A DNA stretch of 64,000 nt, taken from positions 1,674,001 to 1,738,000 of the forward strand of contig NZ_CP025781.1 of assembly GCF_004194535.1 (NCBI RefSeq). The letters are read 5' to 3'. The DNA is from Iodobacter fluviatilis (lineage in GTDB: Bacteria; Pseudomonadota; Gammaproteobacteria; Burkholderiales; Chitinibacteraceae). The position numbers and the translations under genes are program-made. The notes below the pieces were generated by a model. That model was not told the DNA's origin. It made no database searches and saw nothing but the letters and a program-made list of their open reading frames with translations. Each line of letters begins with the position of its first letter. Within the stretch, counting starts at the first letter, position 1. Positions 25,943 to 34,545 of this stretch are shown here, one piece after another.

Positions 25943-27247
25943 TTAACTCACCAGCTCATGCGGGTAAATCCGCAGCAGCACAATTCTAGGGCCATTCATT
26001 TTTTTAACCACGGCATCAAAATGCTCAAAACGAATACGCTGGCCTTCCGTGGGCAAATCACCCAGCTGCTGCATAATCAAGCCCCCCACTGAATCGGCCT
26101 CGGTTTCCTCAATATCAATCCCCAAAGCACGCTCTAGGGTAAAAATATTCAAGCTGCCCTTACCAATTAAAGAGCCATCGTCGAGCTTAGACCATTCATT
26201 TTGTGGCTGACGGAATTCATCGCCAATTTCACCCACCAAGGCACCCAGCAAATTATCGAGCGTAATAAAGCCCAGCGGCTGGCCGTCTTTATAAGCCACC
26301 ACAGCAAAATGCGGCGTGCCATGTTGAAAGCGTTTAAACAGCTCAGATACCGACATACGTGGAGATACGGTAAGCACAGGGCGAGCTAATTTATCTAAAT
26401 GAGTAGGCAATTCGCCTTTGCGCATCGCAAAAAACACGTCTTTTAAGTGCAATACCGATTGCACTTTCCCCTCTTCATTAAGCAAGGGATAGCGGCTGTA
26501 ACGATGCTTTACCAATAAATCTAAATTGGTTTCAATATCGGCACTCGCCTGTAAAGCTACTGCCTCATTGAAAGGATGCATTAAATCTGCCACTTCCAAA
26601 TCACGGAAATCCAGCGCCTGCGCTAAAACGCGCCAATCATCTTCGCTATACTGCTCATCAGATTGCGAGGTACGTAAAATGAGCTTCAGCTCTTCAGCAG
26701 AATAGTGGCTTTCATGCCCATCCGCGATATCCAAGCCAATCTTATGCAGCACCCAATTAGCGCTGTGATTAAGCATCCAAATTGCCGGATACATTAACCA
26801 ATAAAAACAATACAGAGGAGTCGCAGTCCAAATACTAACCTTATCTGGCATACGAATCGCCATGGATTTAGGAGCAAGCTCACCCACCACGATATGCAAA
26901 TAAGAAATAATAAAGAATGCGAAGGCAAACGAAATGGAATGAATCAAGGCTTCATTCACAATCCCCACCATAGCCAACATAGGCTGCAGTAGGCTCACAA
27001 ATGCAGGCTCGCCAATCCAACCAAGGCCAAGGGATGCGAGAGTAATACCAAGCTGACAAGCAGAAAGATAAGCATCAAGATTACTATGCACCTTGACTAA
27101 AACCCGCCCGCGCCAGCCCATTGTTTTGGCTATGGCATCCACCCGAGTTGAGCGTAATTTAACTAAGCCAAACTCTGCTGCCACAAAGAAACCATTGAGA
27201 AGCACCAACAGCAACGCAACTACAATCAATAAAATACTACTGCCCAT
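25943..27247 (-). CDS. CNNM/HlyC-CorC family protein (DUF21, CBS pair, transporter-associated domain)
   Basis: A 434-residue inner-membrane protein. The N-terminal DUF21 has three to four helices (residues 5-165; SCQLGITLASLGLGWIGEPA is the conserved core). Two CBS domains lie at about 210-335 (ADLMHPFNEAVALQAS, then HFAVVAYKDGQPLGFITLDN). The C-terminal CorC_HlyC domain is at 350-430. Family members act in Mg2+ or Co2+ export or resistance. Old names call them hemolysins, but no cytolysin feature is present. Confidence 0.9.
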   Translation of the reverse strand: MGSSILLIVVALLLVLLNGFFVAAEFGLVKLRSTRVDAIAKTMGWRGRVLVKVHSNLDAYLSACQLGITLASLGLGWIGEPAFVSLLQPMLAMVGIVNEALIHSISFAFAFFIISYLHIVVGELAPKSMAIRMPDKVSIWTATPLYCFYWLMYPAIWMLNHSANWVLHKIGLDIADGHESHYSAEELKLILRTSQSDEQYSEDDWRVLAQALDFRDLEVADLMHPFNEAVALQASADIETNLDLLVKHRYSRYPLLNEEGKVQSVLHLKDVFFAMRKGELPTHLDKLARPVLTVSPRMSVSELFKRFQHGTPHFAVVAYKDGQPLGFITLDNLLGALVGEIGDEFRQPQNEWSKLDDGSLIGKGSLNIFTLERALGIDIEETEADSVGGLIMQQLGDLPTEGQRIRFEHFDAVVKKMNGPRIVLLRIYPHELVS

Positions 27248-27469
27248 ATCAGGAGCTTCAAGAAGCTCCTATCCTTTTGTTTGTTTAAGTAGCCTTCATT
27301 ATGCAGGATCAAAGCGTTTTTTAACGATATCGCTTTAAAAAATAAACACATAAACGGCAAAAGGCGGCAGATGGTCGTTAAAAAACCCAAAAAACTTACA
27401 AAAATCAGTTTAAACCTCAATCAATTACGCTTTATTCACGGCAAGCCGCGCTAAGCAAGCCATCACAAC

Positions 27470-28459
27470 TCAAGCAAATACCGCCGATAAATCCACGCTG
27501 GACGAGCGCCCTAACTCGACATAATGGTCGGCCAGCCATTTTTTCCCTGCCTTGCGCCCCATTTCTTTTAAAGTGGTAAAAAATTTTAGATTAACGGCTA
27601 ATTTTGACTCTGCATTAAATTGCCCCATTTCTGCCTCAATCAAATGAAAATGAGTACGTGCAATATGCCGATCTAGTTTTGACCAAACAAACAAAGGGCG
27701 GTGCGCTTTAAGCCGTGTAAACATCTGCATTTCTCGCAAAAACCCAGATTGAAACGTAATATCTAGAATTCTGTTTTGAATCTCTCTGGCCGAATCTGGC
27801 GTAGGCGTTAAATTAAGTGGCTGTAATAGCACCAGTAAAATATCGCAGGCATCACAGTAATCAAATAAAGGAAATATCGCTGGATTAGCAGAATAAGCGC
27901 CATCCCAATAAGGCTCGCCATCAATCGTTACACTGCGATATAAAGTAGGCAAACATGCCGAGGCTAAAACCACCTCCGCCGTCATTTCTGAATGAGTAAA
28001 AATCCTTAGCTTTCCTGAATTAGCATGGGTCGTGGCAATAAATAATTTAACGGGGCTATGCTTTTGTAAAGCCTCAAAATCTATTTGCTGACCGATCAAA
28101 TCACGTAGCGGGTTTAAATCAAAAGGATTCATTTGGCTGGGTGATAAATAACGCGTCCAATGCTGCATGATTTTGCCAACCGAAGCGCTAGCAGAATCCG
28201 CCGCACTAATATCCACCGGCATGCTCTTGGCCAATGCCAGCCAGAAATTCTCTAGCGCCAGCCTAGCTCCCTCTTTGCCGCCATCCATTAAGCCCTGTGC
28301 CAGCACAATCGCGTTCATTGCCCCTGCACTCGTGCCGCTAACGCCTTCAAACTGCAGACGGCCATCTTCTAGCAAGGCATCCAACACACCCCAAGTAAAT
28401 GCGCCATGCGCACCACCACCTTGCAAGGCTAGATTAATCGTCCGCAGATTCTTAGTCAT
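27470..28459 (-). CDS. Patatin-like phospholipase
   Basis: A 329-residue lipid acyl hydrolase with a Ser-Asp dyad. The oxyanion loop is GGGAHGAF at 14-21, the nucleophile elbow GTSAG at 42-46 (Ser44) and the Asp is in DGAYSANP around residue 190. The domain is complete. There is no signal peptide, so it is cytoplasmic or membrane-associated. Its C-terminal part (WLADHYVELGRSS) is typical of a proteobacterial patatin group of this length. It is divergent from creB. Confidence 0.9.
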   Translation of the reverse strand: MTKNLRTINLALQGGGAHGAFTWGVLDALLEDGRLQFEGVSGTSAGAMNAIVLAQGLMDGGKEGARLALENFWLALAKSMPVDISAADSASASVGKIMQHWTRYLSPSQMNPFDLNPLRDLIGQQIDFEALQKHSPVKLFIATTHANSGKLRIFTHSEMTAEVVLASACLPTLYRSVTIDGEPYWDGAYSANPAIFPLFDYCDACDILLVLLQPLNLTPTPDSAREIQNRILDITFQSGFLREMQMFTRLKAHRPLFVWSKLDRHIARTHFHLIEAEMGQFNAESKLAVNLKFFTTLKEMGRKAGKKWLADHYVELGRSSSVDLSAVFA

Positions 28460-28613
28460 GGTCAGCCCTCATAAGAATGCACAAGAATAAACAAGCAGCC
28501 TAACGAAACTGTGTAAAAACCTAATACTGCAATGCAGCATAGCAGCTATTGGCAAAGCACAAAGGGTAGAAAGTCGCTTACAATCAAGGGCATTACTTCT
28601 GATAAGGCCAGCA

Positions 28614-29306
28614 ATGAGCGCCGCCATCGTATTAATAGAAGACGAACCCGCCATCGCCGATACGCTACGCTTTGCGCTAGAGCGCGAGGGTTTTGCTGTC
28701 AGCAGCTATTTGCTGGCAAGGGATGGCGAAGCGGCAATCAAGGCGCAGCGGCCCGATCTGCTAATTCTGGATATCGGCCTGCCCGACGATAGCGGGCTAG
28801 AAGTGCTCAAACGCCTGCGCCGCCACAGCGATCTACCGGTGCTACTGCTTACCGCCAGAAGCGAGGAATTCGACCGAATTTTAGGGCTGGAACTCGGCGC
28901 GGATGATTATGTGCTCAAGCCCTTTAGCCCACGTGAAGTGGCGGCTAGAGTAAAAGCCATCTTAAAACGCAGCAGCCCCAAAACTGATGCCAGCTATAGC
29001 CACCCCGCCATCAGCAGCAGCCTATTTCAGCACGAAGCGCAGGCTCGCCGTATGCAATACGCTGGCCATTATTTAACGCTCACCCCCTCGGAATATCGCC
29101 TACTAATCACTTTACTCGCCCATCCAGGCCAAGTATTTAGCCGCGCTCAACTCTTAGATGCACTGGGCGAGGCCGCCGAAGATAGCTTCGAGCGCACCAT
29201 AGATAGCCATATCAAAAGCCTGCGCGCCAAATTACGCCTAGTACGGCCAGACCTAGACCCGATCGCCACCCACCGTGGCTTTGGCTATGCGCTGGAGCAG
29301 ATTTAA
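28614..29306 (+). CDS. creB: Response regulator CreB
   Basis: A 230-residue OmpR-type regulator (E. coli CreB is 229). The receiver is residues 1-120: acidic pocket EDEP, phospho-acceptor Asp53 in LLILDIGLPDD and Lys in VLKPFSPRE. The winged-helix DNA-binding domain is at 130-228 (LTPSEYRLLITLLAHPG, then THRGFGYAL). It shares a TAATG stop/start with creC. CreBC responds to carbon source and, in several species, to cell-wall stress from beta-lactams. Confidence 0.9.
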   Translation: MSAAIVLIEDEPAIADTLRFALEREGFAVSSYLLARDGEAAIKAQRPDLLILDIGLPDDSGLEVLKRLRRHSDLPVLLLTARSEEFDRILGLELGADDYVLKPFSPREVAARVKAILKRSSPKTDASYSHPAISSSLFQHEAQARRMQYAGHYLTLTPSEYRLLITLLAHPGQVFSRAQLLDALGEAAEDSFERTIDSHIKSLRAKLRLVRPDLDPIATHRGFGYALEQI

Positions 29307-30739
29307 TGCGTTTTTCGCTGCGGATATTTTTAGGCTATTTTTTACTGGTTAGCCTGCTGGCGGCTTTTTTACTCAAGCTGGTTGGCGATGAGATCAAACC
29401 CGCAGTGCGCCAATCCAGCGAAGAAGTGCTAGTAGACACGGCTAATTTATTAGCTGAACTGGTGCAGCCCGATTTTGTGGCAGGGCGGCTAGACGATGGC
29501 CGTTTTGCCAGAGCCATCAAGCTATTTGCCGAAAGAAACCCGCAAGCCAAAGTATGGGGCGTAGCTAGGGATAAAACCTTTTTGCGCGTATACATCACCG
29601 ATGCCAAGGGCAAGGTGATACTCGATTCAACTGGCCAAGCGGTGGGCCAAGATTACAGCCAATGGCGCGATGTTTATCTTACCCTGCGCGGCCAGTATGG
29701 CGCGCGCAGCTCGCCGATGGATCGCTACGATGAATCTACCACCGTGATGCACGTTGCCGCCCCTATTACCAAGGGCAAAGAAATTATTGGCGTGCTCACC
29801 GTGGCCCGCCCCAACTGGGCCATGCAGCCGTTTATTGAACGCAGCGAAAATAAACTCTGGCGGGCCGGCCTGATTCTGCTGGCCATTGGGCTAATTATTG
29901 GCGGCTTATTTTCATGGTGGCTCAGCCACGGCATCAGTAAACTCACCACCTTTGCCCGAGCAGTGAGCGTGGGGCAGGCCGTGGCCGTGCCGCACTTTAC
30001 CGCCAATCGTGAGCTCACCACCCTTGCCGCAGCCCTAGGCAATATGCGCGAGCGGCTGGAGGGCAAAGCCTATGTAGAAAACTATGTACACGGGCTAACC
30101 CACGAGCTGAAATCACCGCTGGCGGGCATACGCGGCGCAGCTGAAATCCTATTTGAAGAAGGCTTAACGCTCAAAGCAAGTGATCACAGCCGTTTTACCG
30201 GCCATATCCGCCAAGAAACCGCCCGCATGCAGCAAATTGTTGACCGCCTGCTGCAACTCGCCACGCTGGAAGCAAGGCACAGCCTGAAAGATACCGAGCC
30301 AGTAGACATCGCCAAACTACTCGATGACGTCATCAACGCGCTCAGCCCACAAGCCGGTACACGGCAAATGCTGCACGCGCCGTGGCCCAGCGCCATCATC
30401 CACGGCGAGGCCTTTTTACTCACCCAAGCCATCAGAAACCTGCTGCAAAACGCACTGGACTTCACCCCTGAGCACGGGCAGATCTATATCGAGCTGACAA
30501 TTGATGCGCAAAGCTTGCAAATTGCCATCCACAACCAAGGCGAGCCCATCCCCGATTACGCCCTCACCCGCCTATTCGAGCGCTTCTACTCCCTACCCCG
30601 CCCCGCCACCGGCCAAAAAAGCACCGGCCTAGGGCTAGCACTGACCCGCACCATGCTGGAATTGCATGGCGGAAGTGTGAGCTTGGCGAATCATGCGGAG
30701 GGAGGCGTGGAGGCGAAGGTTTGCTTGCCCTTGGATTGA
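29306..30739 (+). CDS. creC: Sensor histidine kinase CreC
   Basis: A 477-residue inner-membrane kinase (E. coli CreC is 474). Two membrane helices are at about 5-24 and 185-205, with a periplasmic Cache-like domain between them. HAMP follows at 206-255, the HisKA His is H267 in GLTHELKSPLAG, and the ATPase domain is at 350-477 with RNLLQNALDFTP (N box) and STGLGLALTRTM (G box). All catalytic boxes are intact. It is translationally coupled to creB. Confidence 0.9.
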   Translation: MRFSLRIFLGYFLLVSLLAAFLLKLVGDEIKPAVRQSSEEVLVDTANLLAELVQPDFVAGRLDDGRFARAIKLFAERNPQAKVWGVARDKTFLRVYITDAKGKVILDSTGQAVGQDYSQWRDVYLTLRGQYGARSSPMDRYDESTTVMHVAAPITKGKEIIGVLTVARPNWAMQPFIERSENKLWRAGLILLAIGLIIGGLFSWWLSHGISKLTTFARAVSVGQAVAVPHFTANRELTTLAAALGNMRERLEGKAYVENYVHGLTHELKSPLAGIRGAAEILFEEGLTLKASDHSRFTGHIRQETARMQQIVDRLLQLATLEARHSLKDTEPVDIAKLLDDVINALSPQAGTRQMLHAPWPSAIIHGEAFLLTQAIRNLLQNALDFTPEHGQIYIELTIDAQSLQIAIHNQGEPIPDYALTRLFERFYSLPRPATGQKSTGLGLALTRTMLELHGGSVSLANHAEGGVEAKVCLPLD

Positions 30740-30831
30740 ACAACTAAATGAAGATAACAACACCGCAATCGAACAGTTTTATTTATCAATTAGGTCTACG
30801 CTAAAAAACATAAAATCCACAGGTCTGAAAA

Positions 30832-31605
30832 ATGCCTGAGCTACCTTGCTATTTATATAAGTACAGACCTTTATCTGGCGAAAATGTCAAGCGTGTTGAA
30901 GCTATCATTTGCGATAATGAGCTCTACTTCGCCCCTCCCCTATCATTTAACGATCCATTTGATTGCAAACCTTACTTTGCCGAAACTGCATCAATTGCTG
31001 AAAAAGAAAAATACACCTATAAGTTATTATTAATAAAACATCCTAGCCTTCAACGCTCCACACGCACAGCAAAAGCAAAACGCATTGCAAGAGACCCTAT
31101 AAACTTTCAGCGCTACTTAGAAACTGCCAACTCACGCTTTGCAACCTTTGCACAAAAAATGGGGGTGCTATCCCTATCTGCAATCAATAACGACCTGCTG
31201 ATGTGGGCTCACTATGCAGATTCACATCAAGGGATTTGCCTCGAATTTAAAAGCCAGTTCCCATTTTTTAACCAAGCAGAAGCCGTTATTTATGAAAAAA
31301 ATCGCCCTCAAATTAGTTTAATAAAAGAATTGCACATAGAAATAGCCAAACATGCCTTTATGACGAAATCAGACCATTGGGAATACGAAAAAGAATGGCG
31401 TATTCTAAGTATTAAAAAAGGCCATGGAGCATGTGAGTATCCCAAAGAAGCATTGTGTGGGCTCATTTTTGGAGCACAAATTTCTACCCAAAACAAAGAA
31501 ATGGTGATGGAATGGATATCTCAGAGAAACTCGCCTATTCAGGTATACCAAGCACACCTTTCAGATAAACATTTCGCACTTGAAGTTTTAAAAGTCCAAA
31601 GATAG
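30832..31605 (+). CDS. DUF2971 family protein
   Basis: A 257-residue cytoplasmic protein. It opens with the family's LYKYRPLSGENVKRVEAII and the FNDPFDCKPYF segment. The core LMWAHYADSHQGICLEF and the late YEKEWRILSIKKG match the DUF2971 pattern. Codon use is more AT-rich than in creC and creD. It lies between creC and creD, where those genes are adjacent in E. coli, so it may be a later insertion. DUF2971 genes are often in accessory regions; the biochemical role is not known. Confidence 0.85.
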   Translation: MPELPCYLYKYRPLSGENVKRVEAIICDNELYFAPPLSFNDPFDCKPYFAETASIAEKEKYTYKLLLIKHPSLQRSTRTAKAKRIARDPINFQRYLETANSRFATFAQKMGVLSLSAINNDLLMWAHYADSHQGICLEFKSQFPFFNQAEAVIYEKNRPQISLIKELHIEIAKHAFMTKSDHWEYEKEWRILSIKKGHGACEYPKEALCGLIFGAQISTQNKEMVMEWISQRNSPIQVYQAHLSDKHFALEVLKVQR

Positions 31606-31700
31606 CTAATCTGTACTGCATCACTAATGCTATTAAAAGCGCAGATGGCTAATTTTTAAATATTTAGCACTTAAAACACGCAACATAACTTAAACATTGT

Positions 31701-31753
31701 TGTTCTCCATGAAACTCCGTGTTCTCTGTGCCCTCTGTGGTTCAAGATTTAGG
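31701..31753 (+). repeat. CTCTGTG-rich dispersed intergenic repeat, copy before creD
   Basis: TTCTCCATGAAACTCCGTG then TTCTCTGTGCCCTCTGTGG and TTCAAGATTTAG. The last part matches GCTGTGGTTTAAGATTTA at about 51359. Related copies are at 4559-4700. Non-coding. Confidence 0.65.
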
Positions 31754-31770
31754 TTTTGCTGCCTCCCATC

Positions 31771-31786
31771 TCCACACAATCTCCAC
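31771..31786 (+). promoter_or_regulatory. CreB-box-like direct repeat upstream of creD
   Basis: TCCAC-N6-TCCAC at 31771-31786, 68 bp before the creD start. The known CreB (cre/blr tag) site is TTCAC-N6-TTCAC with the same 11-bp spacing; each half here differs at one base. Two more TCCAC halves follow at 31789 and 31804. The position fits activation of creD by phospho-CreB. Confidence 0.6.
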
Positions 31787-31853
31787 ATTCCACTCATTCT
31801 CCCTCCACATCCGCCTTGCACAATGCACCCATCGCATACACAAGGGGAAGGTT

Positions 31854-33257
31854 ATGAAACTTAAGTGGAAGTTTTTCACCAGCGTGCTGCTGCTGATAGG
31901 CATGTTATTTATTTTAAACTTGGTCAGGCATATGGTGTTTGAACGGCAGCAGCGCGCCCAGGAAGTGCGCCAAGAGATCGCCCAATTCAGTGCTGGGGAA
32001 CAAACCGTGAAAGGGCCTTTTCTGGTGCTGCCTTTAACTGAAACCATCAGCAAACTAACCGAGCAACAAACCCCACAGGGTAAAGTCAGCGCTTGGGAAG
32101 AAAGCAGCAGTCGCCGCAATATCATCCTGCGCCCCGAGCAATTTTCAGCCAACGGGCAATTAGCGGTAGAGAAACTTAAACGGGGAATTTTTGAAGCGCC
32201 GATTTACCGCAGTGATCTCATCTTATCAGGGCGCTTTGCTCTGCCTGTGCTTAGCCATTATGAACAACAGCCCAGCTCCGCGCGCGAGAAAATCAGCAGC
32301 CGCTGGGGCAAGCCTTATATCGTACTGAGCCTTTCTGATGTGCGCGGCATACAGAATATGGGCGGCACGCTGGCGGCTGATTCATTAAATTTTGAACCTG
32401 GCACCTTGCAAGAAGTCAGCACGCCAAGCGTGGTCGCCGAAGCCACTTCTGGGGAAGAGCGCACGGTAGCCGCCACTCCTGCAGCAAGCAATAGCTTAGG
32501 CGGCGGAGTGCATGCCATGGTCAGCTTGCCTGCCGGTGCGCAATCGCTGGATTTTAAACTGAATCTAAAACTCAGCGGCACAACGCAGTTACTGATCGAG
32601 CCAATCGGCAAAGAAAGCCACGTTGCGCTGGCAGGCAACTGGCCTCACCCCAGCTTTAGCGGCAACTTTGCCCCAGTCGAGCGCAGCGTTACCGCTCAGG
32701 GCTTTAGCGCACGCTGGCAAACCAGCCAGTTAGCTACCGGTGGCAACTGCGTTAAATCCAATTGCCCAAGCGCATCTCTGGGCTTACGTCTGGTTGACCC
32801 CGTTGATAGATACACCCTTAACGAGCGCACCATCAAATATGCTGAGTTATTTGTACTGGTGATTTTTGGCGCGGTGTTTTTGATGTCGGTACTAAAACGA
32901 ATCGAAATTCACCCTGTGCAATACGCCCTAGTTGGCGCGGCATTAGCACTGTTTTTTCTACTGACTTTATCGCTATCCGAGCATTTAGGCTTTGCCAAAG
33001 CCTACGGAGCTGCCGCTGCCGCATCCATCGCACTGCTCGGCTATTACGTAAGCTTTGTACTGGCCACATGGCAGCGCGGCACAGGCTTTGCCATTATCCT
33101 CACCGCCCTCTATGGCCTCTTGTACGGCATCTTGCAATCAGAAGATATGGCGCTATTAATGGGCAGCCTAACCCTATTCGGCCTGCTGAGCTGCGTAATG
33201 GTGCTCACCCGTAAAACAGATTGGCAAGCACTTAATTTACGGACGGCAAGCGAGTAA
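31854..33257 (+). CDS. creD: Inner-membrane protein CreD
   Basis: A 467-residue membrane protein (E. coli CreD is 450). The start at 31854 follows AAGGGGAAGG; a 45-codon upstream extension consists of repeat and regulatory sequence. One N-terminal helix (FFTSVLLLIGMLFILNLV) is followed by a large periplasmic domain with the family's RQQRAQEVRQEIAQFSAGEQT and GPFLVLPL. Four to six helices fill the last 170 residues (YAELFVLVIFGAVFLMSVLKR, HPVQYALVGAALALFFLL). It belongs to the CreBC regulon and affects envelope integrity. Confidence 0.9.
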   Translation: MKLKWKFFTSVLLLIGMLFILNLVRHMVFERQQRAQEVRQEIAQFSAGEQTVKGPFLVLPLTETISKLTEQQTPQGKVSAWEESSSRRNIILRPEQFSANGQLAVEKLKRGIFEAPIYRSDLILSGRFALPVLSHYEQQPSSAREKISSRWGKPYIVLSLSDVRGIQNMGGTLAADSLNFEPGTLQEVSTPSVVAEATSGEERTVAATPAASNSLGGGVHAMVSLPAGAQSLDFKLNLKLSGTTQLLIEPIGKESHVALAGNWPHPSFSGNFAPVERSVTAQGFSARWQTSQLATGGNCVKSNCPSASLGLRLVDPVDRYTLNERTIKYAELFVLVIFGAVFLMSVLKRIEIHPVQYALVGAALALFFLLTLSLSEHLGFAKAYGAAAAASIALLGYYVSFVLATWQRGTGFAIILTALYGLLYGILQSEDMALLMGSLTLFGLLSCVMVLTRKTDWQALNLRTASE

Positions 33258-33321
33258 ACATGGGGAAAAGCAGCGTAGGCACGAGTGCCCTCCCTAAGAT
33301 CCACACATCGTAATTTCATAA

Positions 33322-33360
33322 AAATGGCCCATTGCTTTATTAAAAAGCAATGGGCCATTT
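33322..33360. terminator. Bidirectional terminator between creD and the RND operon
   Basis: A 17-bp perfect stem (33322-33338 with 33344-33360) with a 5-nt loop is A/T-rich at both outer ends. It lies between the convergent creD and adaptor genes. Confidence 0.88.
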
Positions 33361-33411
33361 CAGCGATCTGTAAGGCAGGCAAAATGCTTTATCTTGCCCA
33401 CGCCGCAAAAC

Positions 33412-34530
33412 TTAGCCCCCCGCTGCCGCAGTGGCCACCATTCCAGTCTTAATCCCATCCATTTTCCTTGCCAGCACTTTAGCGCCAGCGGTGATGCCGG
33501 AAGTGATTTCGGTGAGGCCGCTACGCTCATCTGAGCTGCCTAGTTTTACTTTGCTTTGGGCGATTTTACCGTTCTCTAACCAATAGACATATGGATCGGT
33601 GCTGCCGCCAAGCACTGCAGCACTAGGGATGGTGAGTTTAGGCTGCGATACGCCAAGGGCCAGTTGGCCTTTGGCAAACATACCGCCACGCAAGGTGCCC
33701 GCAGGGTTTTTTACCGCCAGAAACACGGCAATCGCGCGGGAGTTTTTTTCTACTTCGGGGTTGATGCGTTGCACCGTACCGTTAAATACCTTGCTGCCAA
33801 AGCCATCCACCTGAAATTCGGCCTGCTGCCCTGCGGCAACATTAGCAATTTGGTTTGCAGGCACGGCCACTTGTAGCTCCATGGCGGATACGTCAACGAT
33901 ATTAAATAGCTCAGAATTTTGATCGACTTTTTCGCCAGGCTGAATAAAACGCTTACTGATTTGCCCACGGATAGGTGCACGCAGCACCATATCGTCCATC
34001 GCGTTTTTAGCCACCGCCACCTGTGCCTGAATCGCTTTTAGTTTGGCTTGACTAACGGTTAGGCTGCTAGAGCTGCTATCAAAGGCATTGCCAGAAATAA
34101 AGCCCTGCTTTTGTAAGGCTTGGTTTTTACCGTGCGTTTTTTCTGCCAGCGCCAGCTCGGCCTTCGCCATATCCAGATTACTTTGCCGCTCGTTCAACTG
34201 AGCAATAATATTACTGGCATCAAAGCGCGCCAGCACTTGGCCCGCTTTTACTTCTTCGCCTTCACGCACCAGTACGCTATCCACCTGAGCAGATACTTTA
34301 GAACGCAAGGCCGCATGGTTTACCGCCTGCAAAGCGCCGCTAATAGAAATAGATTGATCCAAGGGGCGCAACGTAGCCACGGCCAAATCGGCGGCGGCAA
34401 ATTCTAATTTACGCGGCGCTTCTTCTTTTTTTTCAGGCTTACCCTTGCCTTGGGTAAAAGCCACGCCCCCCGCTGCCAATGCAATAAACAGCAGCGCTAG
34501 GCCAATCGTTTTTTTCTTAAACATAGTCAT
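33412..34530 (-). CDS. RND efflux periplasmic adaptor (membrane fusion protein)
   Basis: A 372-residue adaptor (AcrA/MexA/MdtA type). The N-terminal signal anchor (KKTIGLALLFIALAAGGVAF) is followed by a charged linker. The biotinyl-lipoyl half-motifs are VNHAALRSKVSAQVDSVLVREGEEVKAGQ-like and MVLRAPIRGQISKRFIQPGEKVD-like, on either side of a coiled-coil hairpin (residues 115-160). Beta-barrel and membrane-proximal domains follow. It sits 15 nt after the pump gene, so pump and adaptor form one operon in the order pump-adaptor. No outer-membrane channel gene follows. Confidence 0.9.
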   Translation of the reverse strand: MTMFKKKTIGLALLFIALAAGGVAFTQGKGKPEKKEEAPRKLEFAAADLAVATLRPLDQSISISGALQAVNHAALRSKVSAQVDSVLVREGEEVKAGQVLARFDASNIIAQLNERQSNLDMAKAELALAEKTHGKNQALQKQGFISGNAFDSSSSSLTVSQAKLKAIQAQVAVAKNAMDDMVLRAPIRGQISKRFIQPGEKVDQNSELFNIVDVSAMELQVAVPANQIANVAAGQQAEFQVDGFGSKVFNGTVQRINPEVEKNSRAIAVFLAVKNPAGTLRGGMFAKGQLALGVSQPKLTIPSAAVLGGSTDPYVYWLENGKIAQSKVKLGSSDERSGLTEITSGITAGAKVLARKMDGIKTGMVATAAAGG

Positions 34531-34545
34531 CACATTTATTCCTGA

